Shown piece by piece: positions 8,218 to 16,825 of a DNA stretch of 18,563 nucleotides. Positions within the stretch are counted from its first letter, which is position 1. Every line of letters starts with the position of its first letter. A program made the translations under genes and the position numbers. Source of the DNA: Russula earlei (lineage: Eukaryota > Basidiomycota > Agaricomycetes > Russulales > Russulaceae); the NCBI GenBank assembly GCA_025769875.1, contig JAGFNK010000914.1, positions 1-18,563 of the forward strand, in the 5' to 3' direction. The notes under the pieces were generated by a model. It ran no database searches. It saw only the letters and a program-made list of their open reading frames with translations, and had not been told where the DNA came from.

Positions 8218-8577
8218 TGGATTGGCTGCAATATTGTTAAGATCTATTTGATCTTAATTTCTGCTCTAGTGAAAGAGTTGCTTGATATAGATATAGTTCA
8301 AGCACTAGACTTCAAATCCTTTGATATTATCTCAGGAAGAGTAAATGAGATAAGATGAGAGGGGCCTCTTTTACTCAGAGCAGTGAATTGGTTTGAGAGA
8401 ATGAGAATGTTCTTTGAATTCAGAAAGTAAGTCAAGCATAAGGCTCAACTCTTGATACACCAGAGTGTTTATACTGTATCTCCATAACAGCTGATCCAAT
8501 TTGTACAAAACTTGGGGAGCACATAGCTGAGACCCACTACTATCCAAAAACAAAGACCGCAATTCAAAAGTACCAGT

Positions 8578-8599
8578 AATGACTCATGCATGAGTCATT
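8578..8599. other. 22-bp perfect palindrome with paired AP-1/Gcn4-like sites
   Basis: The 20 bases ATGACTCATGCATGAGTCAT at 8579-8598, plus one pairing base on each side, form a perfect palindrome. It contains two back-to-back TGACTCA-class sites, the consensus of Gcn4/AP-1 bZIP factors. It sits inside decayed transposon sequence, so function is doubtful. Most of 8218-8577 shows no recognisable gene. Confidence 0.7.
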
Positions 8600-8623
8600 C
8601 TCTCCTAGTATCTGTCATCAGTC

Positions 8624-8757
8624 TGGTAAGCAATCACTAAGCACCAGTCATCCTATCAGTCAGCGATCACAAAGTATCAGTCAGCAAATCAGTAAGCAAT
8701 CAGTAAGCAGAAAACAGTAAGCATGAGAGAGTAAGCAACCATAGGTAAGCAGGCAAA
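8624..8757 (+). repeat. Degenerate short tandem repeat (TCAGTAAGCAA)
   Basis: GTAAGCA or CAGTCAGC words recur about ten times, best seen as TCAGTAAGCAATCAGTAAGC. The unit is about 8-12 bases and imperfect. It separates the recognisable transposase C terminus from the coiled-coil tail and may have grown within the dead copy. Confidence 0.6.
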
Positions 8758-8776
8758 CATGAATGCAAGTTGAATC

Positions 8777-10432
8777 CTAACATGCATTGTTTTGATTGGA
8801 TTCCAGATGAGCTTGATCTGTATTAGGATCAGGATCAGAACCCAGATCAAGATGGGGATCAGGGCTGGAAGATCTGGAACTAGCATCAGATTGTGGTGGA
8901 ACCCAGTCATTGTCTGACAGATCAATTGGATCTGATAATGGGACAAATGTTGGAAATGTATCAGGGAGATGTGAGTTCATTGATGAAGCTTGGCTTCATG
9001 CAAAATCCTCAGGGCCAAAGGCAGAATGGTTAACTGGATAGAGGCCAGCCTTCTTGAAGGTGCTCTTGAATAACTTCTCAGTGAAAACTCCCATGTTGCA
9101 TGAATATACTGCACATTGGGATCACTGAATGCCAATCAATCTGGATGCTCTTTATCACACTTGCACTGCAGATCTCCTGCCATTTCTGATTGACTGAGGC
9201 AAAGATCTGAACATCAAGGGGCTGAGTCTTATGTGTTGTCTTTGAGGGAAAGCACAGTCTGCAGATCTCAATGTCTTGATCATTGAGAAACTTGTAGATA
9301 ATGCACTTAGCATCTATGTGTTCATGTGTGCTATGTCCATCCACAGCAAGGACAGTTGGCTTTGTGCAATCCACAATGTGTGGTGCTGCAAATGGGATAA
9401 AGACCTTCTTGAGCCACTGTTGATAGTTTTCTGCATTGGTCCATCCAAGTCCAGTGTCTGAGAAATAGAGGCTTGAGTAGTTATCTTATCAAGAATCACA
9501 AGAGGCAGATCTGGTGCAGAGTGCACACCTTCCTTATTCCTTATTGTTTAGATTGTGCAGATCTGGGGTACTGCCTGATTGAAGAAGACAGAATAATGGT
9601 GGAACAACTGCCCAGCAGCTGAGACACATTCTAAGTCAGTTACCAGTTCAAGGCTTTCACTCTTCATGATGAATTTAGTGTGCTGTAATTTTGGAAAGCA
9701 GTACTTCCTTCCAGTACTCTTCTGACCCTCACCCATCTGGATACCCTTCTCATCCCATGTTCCAGATGTGTTCTGGAGGGATCCCATCAAACTCTGCATG
9801 GAGCTTGTCTAGCTGATCAAAGTAATCATTTATGACTGCTGGATTGAAGTTCTTTGCATGTTTTGGGTCAAGCTTTGATGGCTTTGCCAGAGATAGATCT
9901 GGATGTCTTGCCAAGAACTTCCTGAGCCATGCTCTCCTAACCTTCTTGCCCAAGATGATAGTTGCATGTGATACTGGACCTCATTGAGCTGGACAAATGT
10001 AAAGAGGACAGTGTGATGAGTGACAGCAAATTGCCAGCAAAGTATAGAGCTGGCATAAGATGTGGATGTCTGAGAAATCAGTGATCTGTAGTATAAATCA
10101 TGTTGCATGATCCTCTGTAGACTTTAAGTCAAATCTCCCATCCTGTAGTCTCATAGCCTCTAAATCATAGTCTCCTTTCCACTCACAAGCATTTGGCATG
10201 CTAACTTGTACATTTAATGCTATTCAAATCTCTGGTTACTGTCACTCCTCCAAGTGACAGTGACAGTATGCATCTGAAAGTCTGCTTTTGATAATGGAAT
10301 CCTCACTGCACCACACTGAGCCACCCATGGTGCAAGCACTTTCTCCTGTTCTGAAGCAAGCAACTGTCTTTTGGCAGCAGTAACACTCCAGCTTTGATGG
10401 TGAACTTTGGCCTGATCTGTAAGAGTTGACAA
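8777..10432 (-). pseudogene. Pogo/Fot/Tigger-like DDE transposase remnant
   Basis: Reading leftward on the minus strand, family pieces appear in order but in shifting frames. First comes the helix-turn-helix part (AAKRQLLASEQEKVLAPW, then GAVRIPLSK), then the second DNA-binding part (WLRKFLARHPDLSLAKPSK, LDPKHAKNFNP, IPPEHIWNM). The DDE_1 domain follows: WDEKGIQMGEGQKSTGRKY (first acidic residue), LELVTDLECVSAAGQ, GLGWTNAENYQQWLKK and TVLAVDGHSTH (second). PSKTTHKTQPLDV carries the third. The C-terminal part is FKSTFKKAGLYPVNHSAFG and then NSHLPDTFPTFVP. All three acidic positions survive, but multiple frameshifts and stops kill the frame. Such cut-and-paste transposases act in the nucleus and duplicate TA. 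No terminal inverted repeats were identified. Confidence 0.85.
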
Positions 10433-10477
10433 TGTGATCTACAGCATGAGCTCTCCCCAGCCAACACAAGTGTCAAG

Positions 10478-10615
10478 ATGTTCAAGGCAATCAATCTCTA
10501 TCTCATGGATTTTGTGCATTTTCAGTCTTTCCCTCCCCTTTTTGGTTTCATTTTCCCCCTCTCTCCCCTGTGCTCTCCTGTGCACTGTGCTAACTGTCAA
10601 GACTCACTGTTGAAC
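10478..10615 (-). repeat. Repeat block shared with 11620-11740, copy 1
   Basis: CTCATGGATTTTGTGCA (10502-10518) matches 11639-11655 with one mismatch. Both are preceded by TGTTCA and CTCAAT/TCAATC words and followed by long pyrimidine tracts. Copy 1 lies just upstream (minus-strand sense) of the transposase start, so it may be part of the element's 5' flank. Confidence 0.45.
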
Positions 10616-10639
10616 TATCCAGTTCAAGAGCGAGGGGTA

Positions 10640-11037
10640 AGCTCAAAGATGAGTCGATAGACGTCCAAGACCGCGTGGGCAAGGAGTAGAGTCCAGAGTA
10701 GCAACAGGTACCAGAGAGGCACTGTTACTGTGAGAGTAGAGCAGTCACGTAGAGAAGGGGCCAGGATAGTCACAAGGGGACGGTCCTTAAAGGAGTATCC
10801 CAGGGATAGAGAGTGCTGTAAACAAATGGACAGTCTGAGGACTGTCCGCTACTTTATTGAGCGCTTATATACTACAAGAGAACTGCTAAATAGGGAACAA
10901 GTCATAACCTTGTTATCAAGCACAATAGAGTGATGAGTAAGAAGTCGGAGGACGCTTACTGAGCATGCTCAGTCATGCTCAGTAAGCTGCTGAGTAAGAA
11001 GGCTTCTCTTGATGAGTAAGAGCTTTCATTGTCCACA
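10640..11037 (-). mobile_element. LTR plus leader fragment, copy B
   Basis: On the minus strand a candidate LTR runs from TGTGGACA (ending at 11037) to GTTTACA (10817), 221 bp, with TG/CA ends. It has a TATA-like AGTATATAAGC (10863-10873) followed by AATAAA (minus strand, 10853-10858), the usual LTR order. The leader (10816 down to about 10640) resembles 6900-7070. It is clearly richer in CpG than its surroundings, so it is younger than copy A. No gag or pol of this element is seen; the leader ends near the transposase flank. The LTR edges are my placement, not confirmed by a second intact copy. Confidence 0.5.
10954..10987. repeat. 14-bp stem hairpin in LTR copy B
   Basis: GCTTACTGAGCATG (10954-10967) is the exact reverse complement of CATGCTCAGTAAGC (10974-10987), with a 6-base loop CTCAGT. 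The inner ACTGAGCATGCTCAGT (10958-10973) is itself a perfect palindrome. It lies in the U3-like part upstream of the TATA box on the minus strand. Confidence 0.85.
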
Positions 11038-11520
11038 TGTTCACTGCTTTAGTGCACGTGCGAGCACCTGATTCATTTCCTGTTAGTTAGTTTAGGGCCG
11101 GTCATTTGAGGACTTGTAGTTTGGTTAGGGAATAGTGTTATCTTATAAGGCCCTTATATAGTTCTATTAGGGTCTTTAGAGTCGACCCTAATACTTCTAT
11201 TAAGGTCCTTAGTATTGCTTATAGTTCGTCCTATAGTTATTAGAGTTGGTCTAATAACGCGTTGTAGGGCCTTTGATACTAGGTTAGTGCCTATTGTAGA
11301 GCTTCTAGGGTCATTCCAAAGGGTCCTTAGGAAGGCCCTACTACTGTCTTTAGTTGCTAGAAGGGTTGTCTTTAAGTGGGGCTTGCTGTATGTCGATTGT
11401 GCTGAGAATCGCTCACGCAACAATGTGCGCGTGATATTGTGGACACCTCTACTCACCCCTTTTGCTCGTGTGAACAGGGTGACACCATAGAGGCTGGGTT
11501 TCCTCCTGTAAGGAAGGGTC
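11038..11520. repeat. Hairpin-rich spacer with AGGGTCYTTAG motifs
   Basis: Variants of AGGGTC(T/C)TTAG or AAGGTCCTTAG recur about every 15-40 bases. TATTAGGGTC (11165-11174) pairs exactly with GACCCTAATA (11184-11193). TATAAGG-C-CCTTATA (11144-11158) is a perfect palindrome around one base. A 100-codon minus-strand frame crosses the block, but its product is only the repeat read as protein, so I do not call a gene. CpG content is higher than in the flanking decayed repeats. Confidence 0.5.
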
Positions 11521-11619
11521 CTTCAAGGGCCCTCTCCGGAGAATGGTTCATGACACTAACTTTGCAAATCAGGTCAAGATTTCTCAGTGTGAATGTATGA
11601 TGCAGTACTCATACTGTTC

Positions 11620-11740
11620 ACAAGGGCTCAATAGTGATCTCATGCATTTTGTGCAATTTTATTTTCCACCCTGTTTCCAGGTTTCTCTCTTGCCTCCCCC
11701 TTTTTCCTTTTTTTCCTCTGTCCTTTGCTTCTGATTTACC
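11620..11740 (-). repeat. Repeat block shared with 10478-10615, copy 2
   Basis: CTCATGCATTTTGTGCA (11639-11655) followed by pyrimidine-rich DNA parallels copy 1. It suggests a second trace of the same element family on the far side of the LTR fragment, or an insertion that split one original element. Confidence 0.4.
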
Positions 11741-11779
11741 ATTCTCATCTCTCCTAAAACAGCATGGTCATGGTGACCT

Positions 11780-12780
11780 CTCTTTTCCATTTCATGTTTG
11801 ATGGGACAGAAGAAGTCAATCTTAGATTCACTCACCCCTAATGCTCTGGTGGCAGATCAGAATGAAAGATATGTACTAGCACTGAGATTGTCTATAATAT
11901 CTTGGATTTGGCCCTCATGTCTTGATTTCTTGTCTGTTGGTATGGTGGATTGATCAGATGCTATTCATGCTAGTGCACCACATGACCAAAACAGGCACCA
12001 ATGACAGACAGTTGAGCTTGATGGTCTAGACTTTGCAGCTGACTGGTGCTAAGAAGTTCTTGTCCATGCCAAGGACATATCACAAGATTTAATATAACAA
12101 TTTGATAAGATCTGTTTTCATGTCACTTCACAGTCCTATTCTGGCATGTTTTACTCAATCAATCTGATTAAGTTGATTTATGATTGTGCAGATTACATTC
12201 TGCAAATACATTGCAGCAATCTACTTGCACTTTCCCTACCTCTGTCCTGAGGAGGGCACTCACAAAGCTCCTACAGAGAGTGCAAAGAACCCACCTGACC
12301 CCCCATCCAGTCCCATACCAAGGGAGAGCTAGTATCTCTCTTACAAGATATTATCACACAATCTTACATCCAGACTTGATAAGGCTAATCAATCAGTGGA
12401 GATCATTGAGACTGCCCAGGCTGCCAAATACAGTTTAATAGCAGCAATTGATTCAATTCAAGTTTCAAGGTCTTGCCCAATAAGGAGGTGATTGCACCCC
12501 ACCCATCAGAAGATGTGGATAGAGACAACTGAGTGTATGGGCATCAAATGGGGCCCAAGACAATGGACCTGTCTCCCTGATAAGTGTGGATTGACAGCAC
12601 AGAGCATTGGCATTGCTAAGGAAAAATCCCACCATGTTCATGGTGATCCATACACTGGGGGCAAATGATTGGGCAAGCTTGCAAAGCCTGATACAATATG
12701 TGTATGCCCCTAGGGAACTGTACCCTCCTCCCTCTGACACTCCCTCTGGTCCCTTCAATGCCCCCTTGGACTTGCACCAC
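11780..12780 (+). pseudogene. Degenerate protein-like block, unknown family
   Basis: Long stretches read as protein with few stops and about three frame changes: FTHPNALVADQNERYVLAL, later VELDGLDFAADW, EVLVHAKDISQDLI, QFDKICFHVTSQSYSGMFYS and INLIKLIYDCADYIL. After a shift near 12240 the frame gives PEEGTHKAPTESAKNPP, then LDKANQSVEIIETAQAAKYS and LIAAIDSIQ, then GIKWGPRQWTCLPD, LTAQSIGIAKEK and HGDPYTGGK. Amphipathic helices in the middle and a proline-rich linker suggest a once-functional protein of 300 residues or more. I do not recognise the family. Almost no CpG, so probably an old dispersed repeat or dead gene. The right flank 12781-12960 is AT rich with a T10 run and no gene. Confidence 0.45.
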
Positions 12781-12996
12781 TGCCTATTCTAGCAGCCTCA
12801 TCTGCTGCTGTTCCCACACACAATAGATTTTTTTTTTGGTACCTTTGTAATTTGTTGTCTGATACTGAATAAATAAGTTATTGAATAAGGGATTGAAAAT
12901 TAATTAATTTACTGTCATTCTATGGATTATGGAAGCTGCTTCTCTTGCCACCAAAATCGCCTTTTTTGGCAATGATCACATGATCTAAAATTTAAA

Positions 12997-13212
12997 AAAA
13001 GAAACAGAAACCACGTGGCGACATCGCTTAGGAGGTGTCGTGACCGTACTTTTTCGTTGTCGCGAGCTGTCGCCATGGCTGCTGGCTGGCACTGGCTTGG
13101 CGCACGGACACATTGCCCCTCGGACCTTCAACTGGCCACATGGAAGGCGGTCTCGAACCCGAACCTCCCCACGACTGCGCACGCGGCACCAGTCGCCAGA
13201 CGTCCTTATTTT
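12997..13212 (-). mobile_element. Candidate tRNA-derived SINE-like unit
   Basis: On the minus strand GGTTCGAGACC (13149-13159) matches the pol III B box, and TGGCGACTGGTG (around 13185-13196) resembles an A box at tRNA-like spacing. The unit of about 216 bp ends (minus sense) in a T-rich run and is flanked by perfect 11-bp direct repeats TAAAATTTAAA (12986-12996 and 13213-13223). The repeats are AT rich and could be chance. Length, promoter boxes and flanks together suggest a SINE, but one copy cannot prove it. No protein-coding gene is seen here. Confidence 0.35.
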
Positions 13213-13315
13213 TAAAATTTAAATTGTCGTTGTTCGCTCGCCCTTTCTACCGCTCCCGCAGCAAAAAAAAAAAACCGAAAGCTTTTTTTCTTTTCCCCAG
13301 ATGGGCGAACGCACC

Positions 13316-13335
13316 GTGACGTAACGTGACGTAAC
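13316..13335 (+). promoter_or_regulatory. Tandem CRE-like bZIP sites
   Basis: GTGACGTAAC is repeated twice head to tail, giving TGACGTAA at 13317-13324 and 13327-13334. This is the CRE/ATF-type core. It lies about 370 bases beyond the 3' end of TSR1 with no gene directly on either side. The rest of 13224-13703 is CpG-rich non-coding sequence with an A12 run near 13263. Confidence 0.4.
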
Positions 13336-13703
13336 CGTAACGAAGAGGGAAAGACCGGGCGATAGAGATACTGCAGCGGAAAGCCGTACGACCTCAGTCG
13401 ACGATTAATCGCGGACGTGGCGCTCTTTATCGATGTGGCCCCCGTTTGGGGATGTCTGATCACACAATCAACGTCATCTTGGTGAAGATAAGGATAAGTT
13501 TTGACCTCGTGGTTTTTTGGGTGTGGGGGGTGGGGAAACGGCGTCACGCTCAATCTCCGCTCCGAGACGCTCCACACCAGTCGGGCGGGAATGTCGCGCT
13601 GGCGGCGGACACGAGAATCAGATATTGATACCTGCTAGTACTGTACGGGACAGGTACAGCACCAGTAAGAGTACGATAATCGCGTGTAATAGTCGCCTTT
13701 CGT

Positions 13704-16642
13704 TCACTCTTCCATTGCATCCGAGATCCGTGAGTCATCTGGCCCTTCTTCCTCCACAAACAACTCGCTCCATTTCGGGTAGACCCGTTTGTACAACGAC
13801 ATGCACACCGTGTCCATTTGCGTTATGGGCGCGTCAAAGTGGGCCTTGAAGTACCCGTGCGTTCCGAGAGATTCACGGATATGGCCCATCCGCCCATATT
13901 TGGTGTACAGCTGGATAGGTTTATAGTACAACACATCCTCTTAGATGGATGGCTTCAGCGCCCTCGGCTAAACCTGATAACGCCATGGAACTTACCCGGG
14001 TTGAAAAACATGTATCGGATCGTCGCGGTTTCTTGTGGATCTTGAGAGGGTGCCCGGACAATATGATTCGCTTGGCATTAATTCGGGTCGGATCAGCGTT
14101 GAGCTGCGAGCCCATCGCAACAAGAGATGGTGCTTTGGTGACGTCAGGAGTTATCGGTAAGAACTCAAATCAGGCCTACCGTTCGCATTGGTGGTTTCCC
14201 TCAGCAAAGCACATGGTTGATTCCCGAGTAGGATTGGCCCGTAGATGGTAGCTACGTATGTATCCCCATGTCGTAGGTAGCGCTCAAACTTGTGTACGTT
14301 GTTAGCGCCTCGTGCACCACCTTGAGTATACTGGCTGTAGACAGGCTTGACTAATAGTCGTCGAGGTCCCACGCACAGTATGAGGGGATCCTAACCGGAG
14401 GTCACCCATGACTGAAACCGAGACGAGAGGGGTGTGATGGCCGACCTTAGAGCGCACGGAATCTCCATATTCTGTATTTCTCTGAACAGCAAAGTGCACA
14501 ACTGATTTCTTGTGTTCATGTTGCAGCAGGCTGAAAGCAACGAGGGGACGCGTAGTGTTCCACTTAGCTGCGTCTCTTGGGACCCCCTTGAGATGTACGG
14601 TGACCCTTGTCCCTACCTATTGTTGCAGAAATGTCAATGCCAGGATGTACATGGGCCAGGACAAGATAGACTGACCGGTATTGCGCCAACCTCTTCCTCG
14701 CTGCGTCGCCGAACAGCACGTTCTGTTCGTTTGAAATCTTCGAACTGGAATATCCGTGCATAATCCCGTGGTAAGTTCTCGTAGGGATCCCATGGACTGG
14801 TACGGAAGGATCGCAGCCCACGGTAGCGTTGGAACCTTATCCTGGCTGGGACATCTTTGGGCGTGTCGACCTCGTCCGGAAACTCTCGGTCGTCTCGCTC
14901 TTCTCGCTGCCGTCCGCGCCAACTCTCTAACCTTTGCGCTGAGTGAGAAACGAAACGGAGAAGGACAAAACCGACAGACTGCTCATTCTCTTCTTCATCT
15001 CCTAGATCTTGGAATGTGACACCTTCCTCGTTATGTGTTTCCACCTCCATTTCGTCCTCAAGATGACCAGGCGCTTCTGCTGGTTCTTCCACACTCCCAT
15101 TTTGCGCATCTTCGTCGTCGTCTTGCTCGCCTTCGTCTTCTTCGTTATCCTCGTCGATAATCCACGCAGCCCTGATATTCACTCGTTCCTTTCTGGACGC
15201 GTCGAACTGCGCGCGGAGTAGTACCTGGGTTCGCATCGGGCAATTGTGCATCCTCTGCAGGGTGCCGAAAAGGATCGCCTGGCATATCTTCCTCTGTCGG
15301 CCAAGTTTGTTTCGTTTTGCATATCGTCAGGGTCATTAGTGGAAACGAGTGAGTCTGCGTCCTCTGGATCCGGGTCTGCGAGGACAGTTGGCTCTCCAGT
15401 CATGGATCCCGCATTCCCAACGGGGGATGAAGTAATCTAGATGTCCAGTTAATCGAGAAAGAAGTTATCAACACCACATAATACACCTTCAGCACTTGAA
15501 AGTCGCCATGATTTGGAAGATGGACCAGGCGGTTGGGGGACAATTTAGTGCCTCGTACACGCCTGTGAGTGCGAGATCTCCATCCGCCCAGTCCACGGAC
15601 TCTGCTAAAAAGCCACGACCGCCCTTCGCCTCCACGGACATCTCGTGGCTTACCTTCTGATAGCACTCTGACTATGCTCACCTGATCTGAGAGGGCATTG
15701 AGATCAAAGACTCTAGATTGTTCCGGGAAGAGTCTTGCATGAAGGAAGGAGAGACTTCAGTATCCCTGAGCGAGCTTTGGGGTCAATGTTGTGTCCAGAA
15801 GCAACTACCGGACAACCACATCAGGGAGTCCTTGCGCTTGGAGCTGTCCTGAGTATACGTTTCACCCACAGGCACCAACCTTCCACAGCAGGAGAGAGGA
15901 CGAGACAACATAGTCCGCCACTTTACAGGCATCTAGAGTGGCGTAAAAGTCCGCAATAGGCTAGCTGAAACGAATTGTAAGGATGTCTTGAATCGTTCTT
16001 CCACTCTTCAAAGAAACAGCATAAGGACATGGAAGATCACGCGAGACACGTGAAATGGGCACACGAACTTGATTTTCCGGACGCTCTCCTCCTGATCCGC
16101 TGGGTGGGGAGCTCTAGGGATTTGGATAAGGCCGAGACGGCGGCGCGCGAATCGGCATCTTCACACAGCGGCACAACGGCGACGAACCCGAGGCGCCCCG
16201 TCGACGCCGCCGAAGACGCGAACGTCGGAAAGGAGAGACTTGGCGGCTTTTGAAGCTGGATCTGCTTGGCGTGGTTTCTTCTTCCGGTTCACTTTGGCCT
16301 GGGCGCCGGCTTTGGCTCTGGAAGCGTGGACGATTTTGGCCGCCGGTCGGGAGACGGCGACCCTACGGGTGCAATTTATCTGAGTACATGCACACGCTGG
16401 ACTTTGGACATGATCGCCCTTTTCAGCCGTCGCAGATGGCCGTTGTCGTCATAACGCGCTGAAGACGCGCGAACGGTGAATATTACCTTTTGAACCGCTC
16501 TTTTAAGGACGCCTTCGTCGCATGCCTGGACTTGAACGGCTTGTTCGTCTGAAATGAGGAGAAAAATAGGGAAGCGTTGGATTACCTTTCGAGCCTGGAC
16601 CCACCTGTTTGAGCGTAGGTCTATGATGGAAGACTCGGACAT
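13704..16642 (-). CDS. TSR1: Ribosome biogenesis protein TSR1 (frame-broken copy)
   Basis: TSR1 is the GTPase-like factor that accompanies pre-40S ribosomal particles. Start: MSESS (16642) then HHRPTLKQ, intron 16604-16549, then [20 protein letters not shown]. Later pieces: [74 protein letters not shown]. Clear C-terminal exons: 15436-14676 ([39 protein letters not shown]), 14616-14446, 14390-14180, 14132-13996 and 13939-13704 ([31 protein letters not shown]), with introns of 47-59 bp. Frame breaks: 15436-14676 is two bases too long, 14132-13996 one too short, one base is missing at LTG/VRG near 15558, and several more lie in 15700-16640. BMS1 is related, but the C terminus fits TSR1. Essential in yeast. 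Confidence 0.9.
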
Positions 16643-16825
16643 TATTTTTCTTATCTCCTGCACGGATCGGATTTGATGATCAAAATGTGATTGTGACAGC
16701 CAATTGTCACACCGCCACGGCTCTATTAAACACCTTCGTTCGACTTAGATCAGCGGAAGTAGACGTCTCATCTATGGCTAAAGTCGTGCGTGGTCTACAC
16801 GTTCCATCAAAAGCGCGTGCCGAAA

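Noticed and set aside
7330..10620. Terminal inverted repeats of the pogo-like element
   Set aside because: I scanned both ends by eye and found no convincing inverted pair with a TA duplication, so no element borders are given.
11154..11456. 100-codon minus-strand frame as a gene
   Set aside because: It only translates the AGGGTCYTTAG repeat block; no domain pattern and a compositionally repetitive product.
12851..12900. AATAAA-like words as polyadenylation signals
   Set aside because: AT-rich tract; no intact gene ends there.
13212..13577. 121-codon minus-strand frame as a gene
   Set aside because: Its product is compositionally odd (runs of F and K from homopolymers), shows no family motif and overlaps the SINE-like edge and CRE-like sites.
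13704..13939. BMS1 instead of TSR1
   Set aside because: The two share a C-terminal domain, but the [22 protein letters not shown] start, the [18 protein letters not shown] region and the protein ending soon after LYKRVYPKW fit TSR1.
14756..15440. Plus-strand open frames across TSR1
   Set aside because: They are antisense to the well-supported TSR1 exons and carry no motif of their own.
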